DNA of 58,201 nt from positions 1,343-59,543 of the forward strand of contig DFXU01000058.1 in the NCBI GenBank assembly GCA_002383285.1, read 5' to 3'. Positions 52,164 through 58,201 of the stretch are shown piece by piece. The notes beneath the pieces were generated by a model that saw only the letters and a program-made list of their open reading frames with translations, did not search any database and was not told the DNA's origin. The position numbers and the translations under genes are program-made. Each line of letters begins with the position of its first letter. The stretch's first letter is position 1. Source of the stretch: Caryophanales bacterium UBA4100. Its GTDB lineage: Bacteria > Bacillota > Bacilli > Paenibacillales > UBA4045.

Positions 52164-53519
52164 TTACACAATTCGCGGAAGTCGGAATGTCACTGTAGTT
52201 CCTAATCCAATCGTACTCATGATATCCAATGTCCCACCGTGCTTCTTCGTAACTTGATAGCTATATGCCAAGCCGAGACCATAGTTGTTATTGCGACCAG
52301 CTTTCGTTGTGTAGAAGGGCTCCATCACCATAGCAAGCTCCTTGTTATCGATTCCCATGCCTGAGTCAACAATATCTAACTCTAGGTATTTCTTGGTTTG
52401 CCGAATATTGAGCTTCAGCGTACCTCCAGCGGGCATGGCCTCCATCGCATTCGCGACCACATTGGTAATCGCTTCTCCTAGCTGAACAGGATCTCCCATG
52501 AGAAGCATATGTGGCGGATAATGCCTCTCTATCGATATCCCTTGTTCATACATCTTGGGCTCTAAGCTCTTCAGCACGTGCTCTAGAATTTCCGTGAGAT
52601 CAGCAGCCTCCGTGTGCAGCCTTAAATCCTGTGTCTGCTCATGAACACGTCGGATCATCTCTTGTATGTGATTAGCTGAAGCCATAATGACTGCTATATC
52701 CTCTGCTAGCTCCTTCTGCTCTGTTCTATTCGCGTATTCCTTCATTTTCTCACCGAATAGCTTCATCTTACCCACATCGTTCTTGATTCCATGATTCAGA
52801 ATAGCTGTGCCAGATGTAATTGCTCGTAAGGTCGAATCCAATTGCCGCTTCTGAATCAGCACACGTATGCCCATGAAACCATAATTAAACAGCGTTATAA
52901 GAAAGATGATGAAGCCAAAAGCAACAATAACCGTGTTATATCGCCACATCTGGGTATGCCCCAAACTCGGGAGAATATAGTTCATCACGGTGACGAACAA
53001 CGCTGCAGGTAATACAGCTAGGCTGGTCATCCAATGAATTTGACGCGCTGTGCGCGTCCATTCCTGCCGGCCCAGAATGAACACAGTACCTATTGTCATA
53101 TAAGGGATCACCCACCAGATAATCGCGCGGAAGTGAACCGGATATTCCTCTGTATATTCCGGTGTGAACCAGAGGGAAACAAGTGCGGGAATAATCAATA
53201 CATAGGGAATAAGTAATCGCCATATCCGTGTCATGACCAGCCGACGATAATGCAAGGCGAACATGAGGAAGGTGAAGGGCAGGCCATAATAGCATAGCAA
53301 GGATGATGAAATACGGATTCTAGATAATATGAGATTCCATGTCTCATTATTATAATGCTCTAGTACATAAGGAATCATATCGAGCCCAACTACAACCGCA
53401 AGCGCGCCTGCACCGCCACAGAATACGAAGCCGCTAAGCCAAAGAGTCGTCTCATTCTTCGAATCGAAGATAAGCAGCAGGCTGGTAATCCCCCACAGAA
53501 TAATTAATACGAATAACAT
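52164..53519 (-). CDS. Sensor histidine kinase with seven-helix N-terminus
   Basis: 451 residues. Seven predicted membrane helices occupy about 1-220 with no large external loop, so it probably senses within or near the membrane. The phospho-acceptor is likely His243 in AILNHGIKNDVG, unlike the HisKA_3 motif usual for LuxR-type partners. The ATPase domain has NVVANAMEAMPAGG (N box), DSGMGID (G1) and NNYGLGLAYSYQVTKKHGG (G2). Partner of the LuxR-type regulator downstream. Confidence 0.9.
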   Translation of the reverse strand: MLFVLIILWGITSLLLIFDSKNETTLWLSGFVFCGGAGALAVVVGLDMIPYVLEHYNNETWNLILSRIRISSSLLCYYGLPFTFLMFALHYRRLVMTRIWRLLIPYVLIIPALVSLWFTPEYTEEYPVHFRAIIWWVIPYMTIGTVFILGRQEWTRTARQIHWMTSLAVLPAALFVTVMNYILPSLGHTQMWRYNTVIVAFGFIIFLITLFNYGFMGIRVLIQKRQLDSTLRAITSGTAILNHGIKNDVGKMKLFGEKMKEYANRTEQKELAEDIAVIMASANHIQEMIRRVHEQTQDLRLHTEAADLTEILEHVLKSLEPKMYEQGISIERHYPPHMLLMGDPVQLGEAITNVVANAMEAMPAGGTLKLNIRQTKKYLELDIVDSGMGIDNKELAMVMEPFYTTKAGRNNNYGLGLAYSYQVTKKHGGTLDIMSTIGLGTTVTFRLPRIV

Positions 53520-53742
53520 TGGCGAGCTCCTTTTAGGCAGATTGCAATGATTAAGGGTGAGGAAAAATGTAATTTTTAGACATGCTATTAACAGTATAGC
53601 ACAAAGAAATTGTTGTATAGACCATTATAAACAACAGTAATTTTCACAAAAGCTTTACACGCTTCTAATCTCCTCATGACCTTTGGCAATTAGGATAGAG
53701 TAAAGAATATAAACATTGGATTGCAGAAGGAGGATGATGCGT

Positions 53743-54897
53743 ATGCGCATCGCGCTGTTCACGGATACATTCTATCCTCAAGTCAATGGTGTGGCTTTAA
53801 CTCTACAGAGATTGGTGAGGTATCTGGAGAGTAAAGGCATTGAGTATCAGCTTTTTGCTCCGGAAACCACTGAAGTATACTTGCCTGCACATCAGATAAA
53901 TCGTTCCAGCAGCTTTCCCCTTATTTTTTATCCCGAATGTCGAATCGCATTGCCCAACATCTATAAGATTCGTAAACGTCTTGAAGCCTTCCAACCGGAT
54001 CTCATCCATGTCGCTACTCCATTCAATATTGGACTTTGCGGACTCTTCTATGGCAAACGCCATCACATACCCATGGTCGCCTCCTATCATACACACTTCG
54101 ATCGTTATCTCGAGCATTATCACCTACAGCTGGCCGCTCCATTATTCTGGCGTTACATTCGTTGGTTTCACCAGCACTGCATTCGCACATTCGCACCCTC
54201 TAGGGAAACACTTGGCTTGCTAAGACAGCAAGGCATTAGTGGCTTGCGAATATGGAATCGCGGTGTGGATTGCAGCTTATTCCATCCCGACCGCCATACT
54301 TCATCACTGAGGGAACGTTATGATATCAAGGAACGTTATCTATTCTTATATGTGGGTCGGCTCGCTCCTGAGAAGGATATTGATGTGCTTACAGAAATCA
54401 TGCATACGCTGCCTGCGTCAATAGCTGAACAAGTGCATTGGTTAATTGTCGGTGAAGGTCCTATGCTGAGTGTGCTTAAAGCCTCTGAGCAGTCACGTAT
54501 TACATTCACCGGCTACTTGAAGGGAATAGCATTAGCTGAAGCTTATGCTGCTGCCGATCTATTCGTATTCCCTTCCAGCTCTGAGACATTCGGTAATGTT
54601 GTGCTTGAATCTCTAGCCTCTGGACTTCCTGTGGTCGGCGCTAGATCAGGAGGGGTTCAAGAAATTATTGATCACGGACGTAATGGTCTTCTCTGTCCAG
54701 CCAAGGACGCAGCTGCCTTCGTTCGATCCATCGTATCCTTGATCGAGAGCCCAGAGCTACTGCTAGCCATGGGCAGAGAGGGCAGACATTATGCCTTAAC
54801 CCAATCCTGGGATACGATCTTCGACTCACTCTTAGATAATTATACGCAGGCTCTCGAAAGTCAGAATCATAGAGCCATTCGGATAGATACCGCCTAA
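53743..54897 (+). CDS. Glycosyltransferase family 4 (MgtA-like)
   Basis: 384 residues, ATG at 53743 with AAGGAGG 9 nt upstream; the three earlier in-frame starts lie in or before that site. N-terminal domain: ALFTDTFYPQVNGVALTLQR and SYHTHFDRYLEHYHL. C-terminal domain: LYVGRLAPEKDIDVL, then FVFPSSSETFGNVVLESLASGLPVVG, where the EX7E motif of retaining GT-B enzymes sits. Relatives transfer mannose or glucose to diacylglycerol or cell-surface lipids. Acceptor not known. Possible glycolipid role beside dagK and LtaS-type functions is inference. Confidence 0.88.
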   Translation: MRIALFTDTFYPQVNGVALTLQRLVRYLESKGIEYQLFAPETTEVYLPAHQINRSSSFPLIFYPECRIALPNIYKIRKRLEAFQPDLIHVATPFNIGLCGLFYGKRHHIPMVASYHTHFDRYLEHYHLQLAAPLFWRYIRWFHQHCIRTFAPSRETLGLLRQQGISGLRIWNRGVDCSLFHPDRHTSSLRERYDIKERYLFLYVGRLAPEKDIDVLTEIMHTLPASIAEQVHWLIVGEGPMLSVLKASEQSRITFTGYLKGIALAEAYAAADLFVFPSSSETFGNVVLESLASGLPVVGARSGGVQEIIDHGRNGLLCPAKDAAAFVRSIVSLIESPELLLAMGREGRHYALTQSWDTIFDSLLDNYTQALESQNHRAIRIDTA

Positions 54898-55021
54898 TAT
54901 TCTTCGATAGCCTGCGTACTAGACTTAAGTCCAGTTCAAAAACTGTTCTTAAGAATGTTTTGCTTTCCACCCTTGTTATCTAGTATAAAGGAATAAGAAT
55001 AATAATTTGGGAGGACTTTCC

Positions 55022-55951
55022 ATGAGTAGTAAGCCTATCGTCAGTCTGCACAATGTCACAAAGCGGATTGGCGGAAAGACGATTATAGACCATCTAACCT
55101 TCGATGTACCAAGAGGTGAAATCTTCGGATTCTTGGGACCCAATGGCGCTGGTAAAACTACAACAATCCGGATGATGGTTGGACTCATGTCCATCACCGA
55201 GGGTGATATACTCATTGATGGTAAGAATACGAAATCTGAATTCGAGCAGGCCATTCGTCATGTCGGTGCAATTGTAGAAAATCCTGAGCTGTACAAATAT
55301 CTGAGTGGCTATCACAACTTAGTTCATTATGCTCGAATGATTCCCGGAATTACGAAGCACCGCATTGATGAGGTCGTAAAGCTGGTAAAGCTGGATAACC
55401 GGATTCATGACAAGGTTAGCAAGTACTCGTTAGGGATGCGCCAGCGATTAGGTGTCGCTCAAGCCATTCTCCATAAGCCATCGTTACTCATTCTAGATGA
55501 GCCTACCAATGGGCTGGATCCCGCTGGAATACGAGAGTTACGTGATTACTTGCGTTATCTGACTAGGGAGGAAGGTATTACGGTTATCGTATCGAGTCAT
55601 CTCTTATCCGAGATGGAGCTGATGTGTGATCGTGTTGCTATCATTCAACAGGGTAAGCTCGTAGACATTAAGCTAATTCAAGAATTCACCGGCCGTAACG
55701 ATACGACCCAAACCTATTTCATTGAGGTTGATTCTGCCGACTATGCTTGGAGCGTTATTCAAGAGATGGATAAGGTAGCTCGTATTAACAGCAAGCCGAA
55801 TGGACTAGAAATCTCCACAGATCGCGAGCAAATCCCTATCATCATCACACAATTAGTACAGGCTGGTATTCACATCTATGGTGTTGCAATCCAACATCAG
55901 ACACTTGAGGAACGATTCTTGCAAATGACAGGGAGTGAGCAGATTGGTTAA
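55022..55951 (+). CDS. ABC-2 type exporter ATPase (bacitracin-type)
   Basis: 309 residues, ATG at 55022 with GGGAGG 7 nt upstream. Walker A GPNGAGKTT (about 40-48), signature YSLGMRQRLGVAQAI, Walker B SLLILDEPTNGLDP, switch His in SSHLLSEMELM. C-terminal extension of ~90 residues as in BcrA-type ATPases. The permease gene overlaps its 3' end by 8 nt. Such transporters often give resistance to peptide antibiotics, but no BceRS/BcrR-type regulator is adjacent. Confidence 0.92.
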   Translation: MSSKPIVSLHNVTKRIGGKTIIDHLTFDVPRGEIFGFLGPNGAGKTTTIRMMVGLMSITEGDILIDGKNTKSEFEQAIRHVGAIVENPELYKYLSGYHNLVHYARMIPGITKHRIDEVVKLVKLDNRIHDKVSKYSLGMRQRLGVAQAILHKPSLLILDEPTNGLDPAGIRELRDYLRYLTREEGITVIVSSHLLSEMELMCDRVAIIQQGKLVDIKLIQEFTGRNDTTQTYFIEVDSADYAWSVIQEMDKVARINSKPNGLEISTDREQIPIIITQLVQAGIHIYGVAIQHQTLEERFLQMTGSEQIG

Positions 55952-56891
55952 CTTAATTCAGAATGAGAATATGAAAATATATCGTAGGATCCGCACCTGG
56001 ATTATGACAATTCTGTTGGTTGTTATTGTTATTGCAGGTAGTCTGATCATGTTCTTCGTAGAAGATGGGCAAGAGATGAAAGCTGGCGAGTGGCGAACAC
56101 AGCTTGAGAATCGGCAGACCGAGTTCAGAACACAATTAGCTGAGCCTGATATAGATAAGAATGTTGAAGAATTCCTCACTAAAGAGCTTACCCTTATCAA
56201 CTATCAGCTAGACAATAATATCCCACCTGATCAAGCCACTATGTGGGGACCGATCCATGATTTAACCGGTATGGTATTCTTGATTACATTGTTCGTTGTC
56301 ATTATTGCTGGTGATAGTATTGCAGGTGAATTCTCCACAGGAACCATTAAGCTATTATTAATCCGTCCTGCATCCCGATTTAAGATTATGCTGTCGAAGT
56401 ATTATGCTACGATCATCTACGGCATCTTCTTGTTAGTCATTTTGTTCCTTTCCTCCTTCCTATTCAACGGAGTGCTTTATGGATTTTCTGGGTGGAGTCA
56501 GCCTTTATTGAGTGTTAGCGCGGATGGTGTCATCCAAGAGAAGAGTACATTCATACAGCTATGGCAAACCTATCTCTTCGGAACTGTTGCAACTGTTATG
56601 TATGTCACATTCGCTTTTATGATTTCGGCTGTATTCCGAAGCAGCGCGATGGCGATAGGTATTTCGATATTCGCCATGTTTGCTGGCAACATAGTAACGT
56701 CCTTGTTCCAACAATATGCTTGGAGCAAATATTCGATATTTGCTAACATTGACTTAACCCAACACATTAATAATTTCCCTTTCAGGGAAGAGATGACGAT
56801 GGGCTTCTCGGTTAGCGTACTAATTGCTTATTTCATCTTATTCAACATACTGTCCTGGGCAGTATTCACTCGACGGGATGTCGCAGCTTAG
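55944..56891 (+). CDS. ABC-2 type permease, partner of the bacitracin-type ATPase
   Basis: 315 residues. The start is probably the TTG at 55944, 8 nt after GGGAG; a GTG at 55935 is too near that site. One N-terminal helix (about 18-40), a soluble external loop of ~80 residues (WRTQLENRQTEFRTQL), then five more helices. VIIAGDSIAGEFSTGTIKLL and LIRPASRFKIMLSKYYA are typical of this permease group. Overlaps the ATPase gene, so it is made together with it. Confidence 0.9.
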   Translation: MVNLIQNENMKIYRRIRTWIMTILLVVIVIAGSLIMFFVEDGQEMKAGEWRTQLENRQTEFRTQLAEPDIDKNVEEFLTKELTLINYQLDNNIPPDQATMWGPIHDLTGMVFLITLFVVIIAGDSIAGEFSTGTIKLLLIRPASRFKIMLSKYYATIIYGIFLLVILFLSSFLFNGVLYGFSGWSQPLLSVSADGVIQEKSTFIQLWQTYLFGTVATVMYVTFAFMISAVFRSSAMAIGISIFAMFAGNIVTSLFQQYAWSKYSIFANIDLTQHINNFPFREEMTMGFSVSVLIAYFILFNILSWAVFTRRDVAA

Positions 56892-57196
56892 GAATAACAC
56901 TATAACCATAGCAACAGACCGCGGATGCTCTGATATGCTCCCCCTGTAGTAGACAGGGGCATATCATTCTATCCGCGGTCTGTTGTGATGTAACCTACCC
57001 TCTCATCTTTCCTAACTCCCTTTCCTTTTCTTTCTCCCATTTCTTTACCTAATTATTTCTCCTACTCCTTCTAATTCCTTCAATTGCAAATAGCTGCATT
57101 ATGTGACTATTTAGAAAGTCTGGACTGTCTCGAAGTTTGAATCCATCAAAGTCTGGATGTCCATATTAAGATTGATGGTTGTTTAGTAACCCTTAT
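56892..57196. other. Convergent intergenic region with G-free tract
   Basis: 305 nt without a credible gene. It holds the large hairpin (56912-56985), then 95 nt without one G on the plus strand (56991-57085), mostly C and T. After that the decamer AAAGTCTGGA occurs twice, about 32 nt apart. No promoter is clear. Confidence 0.65.
56912..56985. terminator. Large two-storey hairpin terminator
   Basis: Outer stem CAACAGACCGCGGAT (56912-56926) with its exact complement (56971-56985), 15 bp. Inner stem GATATGC...CCCCTGT (56932-56947) with ACAGGGGCATATC (56953-56965), separated by a 5-nt internal loop. It lies 21 nt after the permease stop. No U-tract, but a stem this strong between convergent genes should stop or block transcription from both sides. 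Confidence 0.75.
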
Positions 57197-57913
57197 CTAA
57201 ATTCCGAATAACCCTGAGAATGCGTCTTGAACTCCTCTTGAGCCAAAGCGTGCTCGGATATTCTCAGTCGTATCGTCCAATTCGATTCGACCGAGATTCA
57301 TAAACACTGCATGATCCGCCAGCGCCTCAGCGATCTGAAGCTGGTGGGTAGAGAAGATAATTGTGTGCCCTTCCTTCTTCGCAGAATGGATCAATTGGAT
57401 AAAGGCGCTCATCCAGAACGGATCGAGGCCATTCGTCGGCTCATCAAGCACCAATACCGGTGGCTTGGCCAGTATCGCTTGGGCGAATAACACACGCTGC
57501 CGCATACCCTTCGAGAAGGAGGATACCGGCTTCTTCCCCGTATCAGCCAAACCAACCTCTGAAAGCACCTCGTCCACACGCTTAATAGGTATCCCTCGCA
57601 AGGACGCCCAGAAATATAACGTCTCCCTCGCGGTCAAGCCATTACCAAATCGATAATCGTCTGGCATATATCCGAGCAATCCCGCGTATTCCCTTCGATG
57701 CGCCTTCCACTCCATACCTTGGATATGAATTGTTCCATACGTCGGCTGCATAATACCCACAAGCAGACGGAGTAATGTGCTCTTCCCAGCTCCATTGGCA
57801 CCGCATAGCGCTAGAACCTCTCCCTGCTTCACTGACAAACTCACTTGATCCACAATCGATTGTTTGTTTAATATTTTCTGTACATCACTCAGCACAACAA
57901 TAGGCTCATTCAC
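57197..57913 (-). CDS. ABC transporter ATPase, NosF-like
   Basis: 238 residues from a GTG at 57913 that overlaps the permease stop by 8 nt; a longer in-frame ATG at 57964 lies deep in the permease gene. Walker A GANGAGKSTLLRLL, Q-loop region LGYMPDDYRFG, signature SSFSKGMRQRVLFAQAI, Walker B PVLVLDEPTNGLDP, switch His in FSTHQLQIAEALA. The GYMPDD phrase and the small permease beside it recall NosF/NosY. Substrate unknown. Confidence 0.88.
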   Translation of the reverse strand: MNEPIVVLSDVQKILNKQSIVDQVSLSVKQGEVLALCGANGAGKSTLLRLLVGIMQPTYGTIHIQGMEWKAHRREYAGLLGYMPDDYRFGNGLTARETLYFWASLRGIPIKRVDEVLSEVGLADTGKKPVSSFSKGMRQRVLFAQAILAKPPVLVLDEPTNGLDPFWMSAFIQLIHSAKKEGHTIIFSTHQLQIAEALADHAVFMNLGRIELDDTTENIRARFGSRGVQDAFSGLFGI

Positions 57914-58201
57914 GGGAACGCCCCCGTTCCCACATAAAATTGGCCATGCTAATTGCTGCTCCAACCCAGAGCGAACAGAGTAGGAGGAATGATACCGTAC
58001 CTAGCGGCCCCTTAATCCAATTTACCCATTGATAATACTCCGGCCCAAGCACGGATCCACCACCTAGTTTAACAATTACAAATAATCTTACCAATTCGGC
58101 TGGATTAACAATCGTTAGTCCCACAACGGCAGGCTTGATCCAGAGATACGGCAGCCGTCCGAGACCCGCCATCAATAGTGCAGGCCATCCGATAATCGCA
58201 T
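57906..58201 (-). CDS. ABC-2 type permease, NosY-like (partial, cut by window end)
   Basis: Only the C-terminal ~98 codons are in the window. The frame stays open to the last base, so an internal TTG/ATG near 58172 is not the true start. Two membrane segments are visible, the last being VSFLLLCSLWVGAAISMANF, followed by a short RGRSRE tail. AELVRLFVIVKLGGGSVLGP resembles the region before the final helices of NosY-type permeases. Upstream partner of the ATPase gene. Confidence 0.7.
   Translation of the reverse strand, partial: AIIGWPALLMAGLGRLPYLWIKPAVVGLTIVNPAELVRLFVIVKLGGGSVLGPEYYQWVNWIKGPLGTVSFLLLCSLWVGAAISMANFMWERGRSRE

Overview
The window looks like chromosome of a motile, spore-former-type Firmicute, most likely a Paenibacillus or close relative. 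The evidence is low-to-moderate GC, strong AGGAGG ribosome sites, a Bacillus-type pdhABCD operon, a complete sigY-yxlCDEFG operon, a yknWXYZ efflux operon, YesM/YesN-type two-component control of a sugar ABC transporter, and GlnR/TnrA boxes. I see no phage, insertion sequence, tRNA, rRNA or CRISPR. This is inference from gene content; no database was searched.

Layout. 1-7000: nitrogen acquisition. urtA (minus) faces ureABC-ureF-ureG-ureD (plus) across a control region with two GlnR/TnrA boxes, one overlapping a near-perfect sigma-A promoter. ureE is absent; at its usual place is a non-coding ~14-bp minisatellite, and UreG carries a His-rich tail. 7001-7284: a MITE-like inverted-repeat element. 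7300-14400: an LtaS-type enzyme and a SWIM protein/SNF2 helicase pair (ywqB-ywqA). 14400-21600 (minus): YesMN-type sensor and regulator, a sugar ABC importer with a cre site, and a 2-hydroxyacid dehydrogenase. 21800-25000: motAB and a sialate O-acetylesterase-family protein. 25000-28000 (minus): hflKC behind a sigma-W-type promoter, and larE.

28000-33000 (minus): the pyruvate dehydrogenase operon. 33300-39300: dagK, the sigY operon, thiN and trhO. 39300-42700 (minus): a two-gene pyruvate-type ferredoxin oxidoreductase (fused beta after alpha, fused gamma-delta). 42800-46500 (minus): yknWXYZ with a sigma-W-like promoter. 46600-58201: an AIM24 protein, YihY, an HD-GYP protein with an altered HD motif, a DUF2339 membrane protein, a LuxR-type two-component pair, a GT4 glycosyltransferase, and two ABC-2 type transporters, the last cut by the window edge.

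Themes. Several units deal with envelope stress: sigY-yxl, yknWXYZ, hflKC and the LtaS-type enzyme. Two alternative pyruvate-oxidising systems, PDH and the ferredoxin oxidoreductase, both have CTGTTATATA / TATATAACAG motifs upstream, which suggests a shared regulator. The features I consider most likely to be undescribed are this shared motif, the ureC-ureF minisatellite with the loss of ureE, and the 7001-7284 element.
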